A DNA stretch of 38,735 bases from an uncultured Clostridium sp. GTDB lineage: Bacteria; Bacillota; Clostridia; Lachnospirales; Lachnospiraceae. The notes below the pieces were generated by a model, which saw only the letters and a list, made by a program, of their open reading frames with translations, was not told where the DNA came from and searched no databases. Location: NCBI GenBank assembly GCA_946498245.1, contig CAMMNN010000031.1, positions 1 through 38,735 on the forward strand, given 5' to 3'. This document shows, in pieces, positions 1 through 7,592 of the stretch (the first letter of the stretch is position 1; each line of letters begins with the position of its first letter). The translations under genes and the position numbers were made by a program.

Positions 1-69
1 CTTTCCCTGTCCAACATCGGCATGAGCTGGCCGATGGACGAACCCTACATATGGGTGAACGGTCAATAA
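1..69 (+). CDS. C-terminal tail of an unidentified protein (cut by window edge)
   Basis: Frame 1 is open from the first base to a TAA at 67-69 and encodes 22 residues ending in PYIWVNGQ. It lies directly upstream of the S41 lipoprotein, whose AGGAGG ribosome site at 84-89 begins 15 bases after this stop, so the two are probably co-transcribed. Too little is present to name a family. Confidence 0.55.
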   Translation, partial: LSLSNIGMSWPMDEPYIWVNGQ

Positions 70-100
70 ACTGTAAACAGAAGAGGAGGATATGTTCACA

Positions 101-1801
101 ATGAAAAAAGGTTTTGTGCTTGTTCTGTGCTTGGTGTTGCTAATGGCGGGTTGTTCCACCGCCCCCGGTGAGGTGCCGCAAACCGCAAACTTGAGTTCTG
201 AAACAGTCCCGTTTTATCGGGGCAGCATTGAAGATGTTTCTGAAATCACGCTCTATTACAAAGATGGACAAACGGATATTCCTTATGTCGATATGGATAC
301 GGTGCGGGAAGTGGCGATTGATGCACAGCGATACTTAGAGGACGATGGCTACCAGCTGACCATAGAGACGGACGGCAAAACGGTGGACTTTGTGCGCGAA
401 AACGGCAGTCGGGCGTCCATTGATTTTGATGAGGGCGCAATTGCCTGGGATGACTACAACCTGTTTACGACTGCAAGCTACGCGCAGCAGCAGTTGGATA
501 TTCTGTCGCATACCGGGCTGGACGAAAACGGGAAGCCGGAGCTCTTTTTGCGTGGCGATTCCTCCTTTGTGCGCCGAGGTGAAAACATAGGGCTGTACTT
601 TGCAGACTTTTTCATCGAACCGGTCTATGAGGACGGCAAGGGGTATATACCATTGCAGACTTTCTCCGATCTGTTCCTGGCTTATTTTTACATCAATCTG
701 GCGTACAACGGAGAAGCGGTGTTTATGATCGAAGCGACTGATCTGGGCGATATGCGCGAAACCTACTATTCCGTGGAACCGCGTGAGCGCAGCGAGGAAC
801 TGGCCCGTTTCAATTATGTTGAAACCTGCCTGTCGCTGCAATTCAATTACGGCCTGAAAGACGAACACGATATCCCGTCCTTCGGCACCTTGTTTGAGCT
901 GACCGGCATAGACCAGGCGATGCAGAGTACAGACGCACTTGAGGCCAATGTGGCGCTCAACGATATGATCAACGGATATATTGATGACCTGCACAGCACT
1001 TTCGTTTCCGCTTCTCCTTATGCCGGTGACGTAGCAGTTGAGCCGAATGTGCAATCCCTGTCCACCAACCGACTCATAGGTCACGGTCGGCGCCTGATGG
1101 CGGTGGCAAGGGAGTACTTCCCGGATGGTATGCCTTTTTATCAGGAAATTGGCAATACGGCGTACATCTACTTCAACAGTTTTACCGCGGATTATGATAA
1201 CGATTACTACGGCGCTTTGGCAAGCGGGGAACCGATTGCCGACACCATTGGGATCATCATGTATGCCCACGCCCAGATTACCAGAGAAAACAGCCCCATT
1301 GAAAATGTGGTGCTGGATCTGAGCCTGAACACTGGCGGCGATGCGGATGCGGCCATTTATACAACAGCCTGGTTCCTGGGCGAATGCGACCTGACTTTGG
1401 AGGACGCCATCACCGGCGCCCGGTCGTCCACGAACTACAAGGTGGATGTAAATGGCGACCGCGTGTTTGACGAAAATGACAGCATTGCCCACCTGAACCG
1501 CTACTGCCTGGTTTCACCTGTCAGTTTCTCCTGCGGCAATCTGGTGCCGGCGATCTTTAAGAGTTCCAACCAGGTCACACTGCTTGGCCGGCAAACGGGC
1601 GGCGGCGCATGTGCGGTGCAGCCTCTGGTGAGTGCGGATGGTTCTATATGGCAAATATCCAGCCGCCTCCGCCTCAGCACTGTGACCAACGGTTCTTTCT
1701 ACGCTGTGGACCAGGGCGTGGCGCCGGATGTCCTCATTGATAAAGATGAAAACTACTATGATCGCGAAGCACTCACCGCGTATATAAACGATCTGTTCTG
1801 A
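101..1801 (+). CDS. S41-like peptidase lipoprotein
   Basis: Probable secreted, lipid-anchored member of the S41 (C-terminal processing peptidase/tricorn-like) clan. Residues 1-17 form a lipoprotein signal ending in a LMAGC lipobox, with Cys18 the likely acylated residue. The C-terminal half carries the fold: a DDLHSTF segment (295-301), a beta segment NVVLDLSLNTGGDADAA (about 402-418), and VSPVSFSCGNLVPA (about 471-484), where Ser477 before Cys-Gly-Asn is the expected nucleophile. The N-terminal 280 residues are not recognised. ATG101 is preferred over ATG92 because AGGAGG at 84-89 lies only 2 bases from ATG92 but 11 from ATG101. It is followed by a second lipoprotein peptidase in the same direction. 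The S41 assignment is fairly safe; activity is inferred, since some S41-like lipoproteins are not shown to be proteases. Confidence 0.75.
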   Translation: MKKGFVLVLCLVLLMAGCSTAPGEVPQTANLSSETVPFYRGSIEDVSEITLYYKDGQTDIPYVDMDTVREVAIDAQRYLEDDGYQLTIETDGKTVDFVRENGSRASIDFDEGAIAWDDYNLFTTASYAQQQLDILSHTGLDENGKPELFLRGDSSFVRRGENIGLYFADFFIEPVYEDGKGYIPLQTFSDLFLAYFYINLAYNGEAVFMIEATDLGDMRETYYSVEPRERSEELARFNYVETCLSLQFNYGLKDEHDIPSFGTLFELTGIDQAMQSTDALEANVALNDMINGYIDDLHSTFVSASPYAGDVAVEPNVQSLSTNRLIGHGRRLMAVAREYFPDGMPFYQEIGNTAYIYFNSFTADYDNDYYGALASGEPIADTIGIIMYAHAQITRENSPIENVVLDLSLNTGGDADAAIYTTAWFLGECDLTLEDAITGARSSTNYKVDVNGDRVFDENDSIAHLNRYCLVSPVSFSCGNLVPAIFKSSNQVTLLGRQTGGGACAVQPLVSADGSIWQISSRLRLSTVTNGSFYAVDQGVAPDVLIDKDENYYDREALTAYINDLF

Positions 1802-1816
1802 TTGCAGAGGGCGGGT

Positions 1817-1853
1817 ATGCATCCGGGATTACCGCAGTGCGACCCGGATGCAT
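1817..1853 (+). other. Intergenic stem-loop between the two peptidase genes
   Basis: ATGCATCCGGG (1817-1827) pairs perfectly with CCCGGATGCAT (1843-1853), giving an 11-bp stem and a 15-base loop. No T-run follows, so it is more likely an mRNA-processing or stabilising hairpin than a terminator. It separates the S41 and C11 genes. Confidence 0.5.
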
Positions 1854-1888
1854 TGAGCCAAACTTTATGCCCATTGTAGGAGGTCCGT

Positions 1889-3964
1889 ATGAAACATATG
1901 AAAAAAATGCTTTTATTTTGCCTGATGGCCGCATTGCTTTTTGGCTGTTCAGAGCAAGTTGTGGAAGAAACATCCGCTGGGGGATCCTCCGCGGAAAGTT
2001 CCTCTGCTGAAAGTTCTTCCGCTGAAAGTTCCTCCGCGGAAGAATTGCCCGATGAAATCAGTGCAGAATGGACGGTTATGCTTTACCTGTGCGGCACAGA
2101 CCTGGAAAGCGATGGCGAGATGGCGACTTACAACCTGAGGGAAATTTCACAGGTGATACCCAACGACCGGGTTAATTTTGTTATGGAAACCGGCGGCACA
2201 AGGGAATGGCATACGGAGGAGAGCGTAGGTCTTACCATATCCGCTGACCATCTTCAGCGCTGGAGCTACGGCACAGAGGGGTTTAGCCTGGTGGAAGAGC
2301 TTCCCCAGGACAACATGGCCAGTGCAGATACGCTGGCAGACTTTGTTTCCTGGGGGGCAGAGAAATATCCGGCAAAACGGTATATGCTAGTGCTGTGGGA
2401 TCATGGCGGCGGCAGCGTTTCTGGTCTGGTTGCGGATGAGCTGCATGGAGATGCCATTATGCCCTTGAACCAACTGGAGATTGCGCTGAAAAAGGCGAAT
2501 GTGCAGTTGGAGGCCCTTGTGATGGACGCTTGCCTTATGGCCTCGCTGGAGACGGCACAGGCTGTCGAGGACAGCGCCAGATATCTCATTGCTTCGGAAG
2601 AGATTGTAGCCGGTATGGGCACATCTTATGCCCAGTGGTTGCAATACCTCTACGATACCCCGGAATGCGACGGTGCGACTGTGGGCAGGTATTTCTGCGA
2701 TTCCCTGCAGCAGAAATACGCGGAACTCGGCATGACCAGCACATCGTCCACCCTTACCTTTTCTGTGATTGACCTTCAGAAGATTGACCGGGTGAGTCAG
2801 GCCTTTGACCGGATGTTTGAGGAAATCAGCCTGAAGCTTTCCGATCCCAAAGAATTCTTTGAGGTTGCCTACTACACGCAGGGTGCCCAGCGTTATTATA
2901 ATGAGACTATGGTGGATTTGGCAGATATGGCCGACAGGTTGCGGGGCAAGGCGCTTTCCAACGAAGTGGCCGGCGAAGTGTATGAAGCGGTGCGCGACGC
3001 GGTGGTGTATAACATAAAAGGAGACAAACGTAGTTATTCCAATGGTATCTCATTCTTTTACGATCCGTCCGCATCTGTCGGCACACTGGATCACTATGCG
3101 CGAAGCTGTAAAAGCGCCTCATATCTTGCTTTTTTGGATGCGGCAAGCATGAGCTGGACCGCGCCTGATTGGGTTTATGAGCAGACAGAGAAAGTCAAGG
3201 ATATTTCCCGTGCGGATTACACCGTGCAGTCTCAAATTGCTCTGACGGAAGAGGGAATGCCCCAGTTGCACATTACCAATGCCAAAAGCGCAGTGAGCGC
3301 GGTTAACGCCTATTTCTTCCAATACGACAAAGAAATCGACGGATGGATTTCGCTGGGAGGATATGCCGATGTGTTTGGCAACTTTGGCGAAGGGGTGTTT
3401 GAAGCAGCCTTCCCGGAGGAGTGGGCAACATTAAACGGGCACTTCTGCGAGATGGGCATTGTGGAGGAAAATCCGGAATATATCCTCTACCGCGTACCGT
3501 TTTGTTATGCCGGAGAGGGAGAGTCGATTGAATTTGAGTTCCGACTTGCATACGTGTACAACGAGGCGCTGACCATGGACGGCGTGAAGCCTGATACGAA
3601 TGAAAACGTGTTTGAAGGCCAGTTCGAAGTTTACGGTGTGTGGGACGGCGACACGGCGAACAGTCTTTCACTGCCTAGCCGGAAATCCGTTGAATTATAT
3701 GACTATTATGGTATGCCGATTGTGATGACTCGCCGTCACGTTTCTCTGGACAATGGCAGCATCGATGTCATTGAAACGGTTGAGTCAGAAATATTTACAC
3801 TGGATGAAGACCATGTATTTTCCGGGGAAGAACTGCCTGCAGGGCAATACGCCATGGTTTTCAGAATCACGGATGTATTTGGTCACGATATAGTATCGGA
3901 CATTTTCTCCATCGAATGGGATGGAGACACGGCGCAGTTCTCGTGCGATTTTGTGGCGGACTAA
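1889..3964 (+). CDS. Clostripain-family (C11) cysteine peptidase lipoprotein
   Basis: Secreted, membrane-anchored clostripain-like protease (PF03415 type). The signal peptide ends in LLFGC with Cys20 as the lipidation site. Residues 36-50 are three ESSSA repeats forming a flexible, cell-wall-spanning Ser/Glu linker. The catalytic domain follows: WTVMLYLCGTDLES near 60-75, LVLWDHGGG with catalytic His172, and LVMDACLMAS with catalytic Cys215, the usual C11 dyad. The roughly 270 residues after the catalytic domain are beta-rich and unassigned. ATG1889 sits 4 bases after AGGAGGT; a second Met three residues on is a less likely start. No obvious internal autocleavage site or inhibitor gene is seen. 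Together with the S41 gene upstream it suggests a surface proteolysis pair, which is inference from adjacency. Confidence 0.85.
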   Translation: MKHMKKMLLFCLMAALLFGCSEQVVEETSAGGSSAESSSAESSSAESSSAEELPDEISAEWTVMLYLCGTDLESDGEMATYNLREISQVIPNDRVNFVMETGGTREWHTEESVGLTISADHLQRWSYGTEGFSLVEELPQDNMASADTLADFVSWGAEKYPAKRYMLVLWDHGGGSVSGLVADELHGDAIMPLNQLEIALKKANVQLEALVMDACLMASLETAQAVEDSARYLIASEEIVAGMGTSYAQWLQYLYDTPECDGATVGRYFCDSLQQKYAELGMTSTSSTLTFSVIDLQKIDRVSQAFDRMFEEISLKLSDPKEFFEVAYYTQGAQRYYNETMVDLADMADRLRGKALSNEVAGEVYEAVRDAVVYNIKGDKRSYSNGISFFYDPSASVGTLDHYARSCKSASYLAFLDAASMSWTAPDWVYEQTEKVKDISRADYTVQSQIALTEEGMPQLHITNAKSAVSAVNAYFFQYDKEIDGWISLGGYADVFGNFGEGVFEAAFPEEWATLNGHFCEMGIVEENPEYILYRVPFCYAGEGESIEFEFRLAYVYNEALTMDGVKPDTNENVFEGQFEVYGVWDGDTANSLSLPSRKSVELYDYYGMPIVMTRRHVSLDNGSIDVIETVESEIFTLDEDHVFSGEELPAGQYAMVFRITDVFGHDIVSDIFSIEWDGDTAQFSCDFVAD
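1994..2038 (+). repeat. Three tandem 15-bp repeats coding ESSSA linker
   Basis: Three consecutive 15-base units, each starting GAAAGTTC and differing only at synonymous positions, encode ESSSA x3. A partial unit (SSA) precedes them. The synonymous divergence indicates an older expansion retained as a protein spacer; slippage could change linker length between strains. Confidence 0.8.
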
Positions 3965-4112
3965 GCTGCTAAACAGCGGCTGCCTCAATGCCACGCTGGA
4001 AAATGTCCGGCTGGACGAGTGTTTTGGTCTGGGGTTAGTTTACTTCAAGATCAGGGAGTGCAAGCACCCTGGCCTACGTTATGGAAAAGTTCTGACAACC
4101 CGTTCCCCTGCG

Positions 4113-4898
4113 CTATTCCCCTTTGATGATGCCCTGCAAATCCTGTTTTACTTGCTGATAGGTCAAGGCGGGAATGGGAATACAGATCCCGGAAATCAAT
4201 TCCACTTCAAACCGCCGGATAGCAACGATAAACAACGTATTTACCAGATACCCACGGCGCAGCGGGTAAAACAAATCCGGCAATTCCTTTGCAATCTCCC
4301 CAATAGAGCTGTTGCAGGAAATTACCCGGTCAATGCAGACAAACTCGGTTTTCCTGCGCTGGCTCTGCACATACAAGACCGTATTGGGATTGACGAAAAT
4401 CGTCTGCGTCCCACTTCGGATTGGCAGACGCCGCCCGGAGGGGCGCTCTAACAGCAGACTGCGGACAAAATGCGTGGTATTTACGTCCAGTTTCAATATC
4501 TTACTTTCCCGGGGCTGCATATATTCATAGGAATTGTGCTGGTGTACCATTTTGAGTTCCCCGCCGATCATGCGGTAACCGATGGTAAAGTGATTGATGA
4601 CCCGGAAAGACCCCTCCAGGCTCTCCACGATGATCTGGCCGCAGACCTGGGCTGCTTTGTCCCCCAGGGAAATCGGGAAATATTCTTCCTGCCTCACTCT
4701 GACCGCTTTTCCGGTAAAGCCCTTGAAATGCTCCCGGATGGCGTCGCCGCCGAATAGCAGCGGTTCCCCTGTGCCCAGGTAAACGCTGTCCGGGCAGAGG
4801 TAGGAAAACCATTTCTCCAGATCCCCCGCGTAATGGGCGTGAAACAGCTCTTTTGTAAGCGCCGAGATTTCCTCTAAATTGATTTTTTCTGTTGCCAT
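4113..4898 (-). CDS. SnoaL-like/LytTR-domain transcriptional regulator
   Basis: 261-residue two-domain regulator. Residues about 8-125 resemble the SnoaL/NTF2-like (DUF4440-type) cone fold: LFHAHYAGDLEKWFSYL, a GxDAIREHF helix, and FRVINHFTIGYRM near the end. Residues about 155-258 are a LytTR DNA-binding domain: FVNPNTVLYVQSQRRKTEF, then LPDLFYPLRRGYLVNTLFIV and RFEVELISGICIPIPALTYQQV. There is no receiver domain, so input would be by ligand binding in the NTF2 pocket instead of phosphorylation; this is inference. A ribosome site AAAGGCGGT precedes the ATG. The neighbours (C11 peptidase downstream on the opposite strand, IS remnant upstream) give no clear target. Confidence 0.75.
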   Translation of the reverse strand: MATEKINLEEISALTKELFHAHYAGDLEKWFSYLCPDSVYLGTGEPLLFGGDAIREHFKGFTGKAVRVRQEEYFPISLGDKAAQVCGQIIVESLEGSFRVINHFTIGYRMIGGELKMVHQHNSYEYMQPRESKILKLDVNTTHFVRSLLLERPSGRRLPIRSGTQTIFVNPNTVLYVQSQRRKTEFVCIDRVISCNSSIGEIAKELPDLFYPLRRGYLVNTLFIVAIRRFEVELISGICIPIPALTYQQVKQDLQGIIKGE

Positions 4899-5049
4899 AG
4901 ACAGACCGCCTTTGCGTGTTTTCTTTCATTTTATCAGAAATCGAAAAGAAGAACAAGGGGAAATACATCATTCGTAACATCAAACATATCATTGGCGCAA
5001 GCTGTATTGACCTGCCGCGTTGCTGCCAGTATAATTGAAAAATTCTTGT

Positions 5050-5076
5050 GGGGACTTCCTCCTCCCGGGAGTCCCC
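5050..5076. repeat. GGGGACT/AGTCCCC hairpin at edge of IS remnant
   Basis: GGGGACT (5050-5056) and AGTCCCC (5070-5076) flank a 13-base GC-rich loop; a short T-run (GTTTT) follows on the plus strand and a looser ATTTTT on the minus strand. It overlaps the last recognisable transposase codons. It could be a weak bidirectional terminator or part of an IS end. Confidence 0.45.
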
Positions 5077-5430
5077 GTTTTGCTGTCATGAAGGTTTCCT
5101 GCATGGACGCTGTAACCAAGAATCCACATTGATTTCCTTCTTCAGCACTTCTTCAAAAAACAGGGCTTCCTCCCAGGCAATACGTTTCTGTACCTTTTTA
5201 TTGTTTGCCCTGGCTTTTACATAGGTAGTATCCACAAACACTTCACTTGGGTCTATCAGTTTCAATTTATAGCATTCCTGGAGGATATGGGAAAATATCT
5301 GCTCAAAAAGGTCTGTGTCTTTCAAACGGCGGGTATAGTTCTTGCTAAATGTCGAGAAATGAGGAACCTTATCCATTATGTCCAGGCCAAGAAACCAGCG
5401 GTAAGCGACATTGACTTCGATGCCATTTAC
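5073..5430 (-). pseudogene. IS1182-like transposase remnant with internal out-of-frame deletion
   Basis: Reading leftwards from about 5430, the open frame encodes EVNVAYRWFLGLDI, HFSTFSKNYTRRLKDTDLF and EVFVDTTYVKARANNKK, hallmarks of the N-terminal part of IS1182/DUF772-type transposases. The frame then reaches KKEINVD and runs into unrelated residues. At 5073-5126 another reading frame, shifted by one base, encodes WILGYSVHAGNLHDSKTG, the motif found near the catalytic region of the same transposases. The simplest explanation is an internal deletion at about 5124-5130 that joined two parts of one transposase out of frame, leaving a fossil of roughly 360 bp where more than 1.3 kb is normal. 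The open frame continues upstream to 5523, but residues before about 30 do not look like transposase. Confidence 0.75.
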
Positions 5431-5480
5431 TTCAAGGCGTGAGATTCCGGCCTTTGTCGACAGTCTGAGTTTCAGACTTG

Positions 5481-5520
5481 CAAGTCGAAAACTTCTTAAA
5501 ATCCTTGAGTTTTCGACTTG
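5481..5520. repeat. 13-bp perfect inverted repeat beside the IS remnant
   Basis: CAAGTCGAAAACT (5481-5493) and AGTTTTCGACTTG (5508-5520) are exact reverse complements around a 14-base spacer. Directly outside lies a second small palindrome, AGTCTGA/TCAGACT (5462-5478). It sits where the upstream end of the transposase remnant is lost, so it may be a terminal structure of the IS or a terminator protecting it from read-through. Confidence 0.65.
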
Positions 5521-5618
5521 CACAACGAAAAAATCGGAGATAAATGTATTTTTAAATTCTCAGTTCAGAAATTCTTTATTTCATTTTCGACCGATGCAGG
5601 ATAAATTATATTCATCTG

Positions 5619-7535
5619 CTATCGAATCACGAGTTCCGCATCTCCGCCCCGGAGGGTAACCAGACAGCGGTAAATTTCGTGTTTCCACGCTTCCTTTAGC
5701 CGCCCGTCTTCAATGGGAATGGTTTCTACGGTAATCTTAGAGGCCCCTGTAATACGGCAGGTGCCTAAATCCCCCACCATAATCTGAAAATCCCCTTCCG
5801 CCCCGTTTTCACCGGTCAGGCGTTCCACCTGGCAGGGCTCATAGGTCATGAGAGAGAGGGTCACGGGAAACAGGGTTCCGTCGTAATGATCGTGAATGGA
5901 AATAAAGCTTTCCGGCTCTTTGCGGAGAATGGCCGTTCTCAGATAAGAATGGATCCTGGAGTCCCCATAGGCGGCTCCGATGTCCATGGAAATACTTCCT
6001 GAATTGCCGTCAAAATGGGTTACGGTTCCCACAGCCCGGTACTGGGCTCCGGCCTTTTGAACCACTCCCCCGGCAGTTTCCGGTATATTATCGCTGGCGG
6101 TAATTCCGGAGTCGTCGCCAAAGGTGGGAAGATTGTGGAACCGGGACTGCATGGTCCAGATCTCATACCGCTTAGGAGAAAAGGTTTTCCCAGTGTAAGT
6201 CTCTACCCCTACGTCGATAAAAAGAGGCCGTCCGTCCTTGTAAACCGTAAAGCTTCCGGTGTCGTTGTGATTGTGGCTGTCGTCGTTGTCCCCGGCTTTT
6301 ACCGCCAGAAAGAGGCGGCTGTCCCTGACCAGGAAAAGTCCGGCGCTGGGAAAATACAGATCCTCGTATGGAGCGGGGCGGGATATATCCCATTCCATGA
6401 TTTCCTTATGGGTGAATACCGTCTGGAGACGGTAAAAGAGATTGTGCTCTTCTGTAATAAGAGGATTTTCGCTTCTGCGGTAATCCTCTGCGGCAAAGGT
6501 CATAAGACCGGGCTGTCCGGTGCGCTTCCCAAATAAAAATTCCCTGGCATTGCATCGTCCTGCGGCGGGAGAGCAGTCGGCGAAATTGACGTAATACTTG
6601 TCTGATACATGGACGCGGAAAATATAGGCGGCAATATTGCGGATTTTTTCTTCCTGGTACAGCGGGGAGAAAAAGCCTCCCGTAATGCCGTTTAACACCT
6701 CCATGGAATTAAAGAGAGTGAGGCCGGCATGGCGGTAGTACTGGGCTCCTTCGTCGCAGCAGCCGTCGTCGCCGTATTCCGCCAGAAAGTAATCCAGACT
6801 CCCGCAGGCCTTTTCAAAAATGGCTCTCATTCTGGGGCCGTAGGACGGCTGAGGTTTTTCGGCGGAAGAAGGTGCGTCAGGATTTAGGAAAGCGGCGCAT
6901 AAAAGGACATTTTGGGTACACCAGGAGGTCCAGTTGTTCATATGGCTTTTTCCGTCGCCCATCCACCAGAAGTGTTCCTTCAGATAGGGGGTAAAAATAC
7001 GGGTTTCAATATTTTGGCGGATAGCCTTGCCAATGGCGGGGCTGACTGCCTCTAAGGGTTCCCTTAAAAGGTAGAGGGCTGTGGCCAGAACCGCCCCTGT
7101 TTCGGCGGAAAAAAGGTCGATAATAGGCCGGGTAATATCCGGAAGGATAAGCTGGGGGGTGTCCCGGATATAGGAATTGTGGGCGGGAAGCTGCCATGCG
7201 GCTTCACCGCAGATAGAAAAAATACCGTTAATAATATCGTCCAGAAAACGGCCCTGATATTCGGCGCATTCTGCCAAAACCAGATGATTTAAGGCAATGC
7301 GCTTGGCAAAAAGGCGTTCCTGATAACGCTCCCGGCAGCCGGTGCGGCAAAAGTCCATAAAATCTACGGCAGATAAATCCGGGTAAGAAAAATGAAGGTT
7401 AGCCTCTCCGAGACGGACGAGATTCTCCTTCAGATCAGAGGGAAGGTTCTCCCAGGCTTCCCTGTCTGACGCAGCCGGATAGGGGGAAAAGGGGAGAAAG
7501 GGTGAGCGATAGGAATTACAGTGCTGTAAAAACAT
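5619..7535 (-). CDS. Heparinase II/III-like polysaccharide lyase (cytoplasmic)
   Basis: 638-residue heparinase II/III-type lyase, expected to cleave uronic-acid-containing chains by beta-elimination and leave a 4,5-unsaturated uronate. The N-terminal alpha/alpha toroid carries NNWTSWCTQN (about 200-209) and GCCDEGAQYYRHAG (about 258-271), which in this fold supplies catalytic Tyr/His candidates. The C-terminal beta-sandwich has DDSHNHNDTGSF (418-429; His421 and His423), the family hallmark metal/substrate site, then PLFIDVGVETYTGKTF. The N-terminus has no signal peptide or membrane segment, so the enzyme should act inside the cell on imported oligosaccharides. It starts 57 bases after the response-regulator stop, with AGGAGG 11 bases before the ATG, and is the third gene of the leftward operon. 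The GH88 enzyme across the divergent promoter would take its unsaturated products. Exact substrate is not readable. Confidence 0.85.
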   Translation of the reverse strand: MFLQHCNSYRSPFLPFSPYPAASDREAWENLPSDLKENLVRLGEANLHFSYPDLSAVDFMDFCRTGCRERYQERLFAKRIALNHLVLAECAEYQGRFLDDIINGIFSICGEAAWQLPAHNSYIRDTPQLILPDITRPIIDLFSAETGAVLATALYLLREPLEAVSPAIGKAIRQNIETRIFTPYLKEHFWWMGDGKSHMNNWTSWCTQNVLLCAAFLNPDAPSSAEKPQPSYGPRMRAIFEKACGSLDYFLAEYGDDGCCDEGAQYYRHAGLTLFNSMEVLNGITGGFFSPLYQEEKIRNIAAYIFRVHVSDKYYVNFADCSPAAGRCNAREFLFGKRTGQPGLMTFAAEDYRRSENPLITEEHNLFYRLQTVFTHKEIMEWDISRPAPYEDLYFPSAGLFLVRDSRLFLAVKAGDNDDSHNHNDTGSFTVYKDGRPLFIDVGVETYTGKTFSPKRYEIWTMQSRFHNLPTFGDDSGITASDNIPETAGGVVQKAGAQYRAVGTVTHFDGNSGSISMDIGAAYGDSRIHSYLRTAILRKEPESFISIHDHYDGTLFPVTLSLMTYEPCQVERLTGENGAEGDFQIMVGDLGTCRITGASKITVETIPIEDGRLKEAWKHEIYRCLVTLRGGDAELVIR

Positions 7536-7592
7536 AAAGTATGATGCCTCCTTAGTTGCAACAGTTTACTATTATTTGAATCCTATATAGAA

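Noticed and set aside
335-1492. 385-codon open frame antisense to the S41 gene
   Set aside because: It lies wholly opposite a gene with lipobox and S41 motifs, has no ribosome site, and its translation looks like a codon-bias shadow.
3921-4451. Plus-strand 176-codon frame bridging the C11 gene end and the LytTR gene
   Set aside because: Antisense to LytTR coding sequence, overlapping the real C11 C-terminus; no family resemblance.
5431-5523. N-terminal 30 codons of the open frame containing the transposase remnant
   Set aside because: Runs through the inverted repeat and shows no transposase similarity; likely fortuitous extension.
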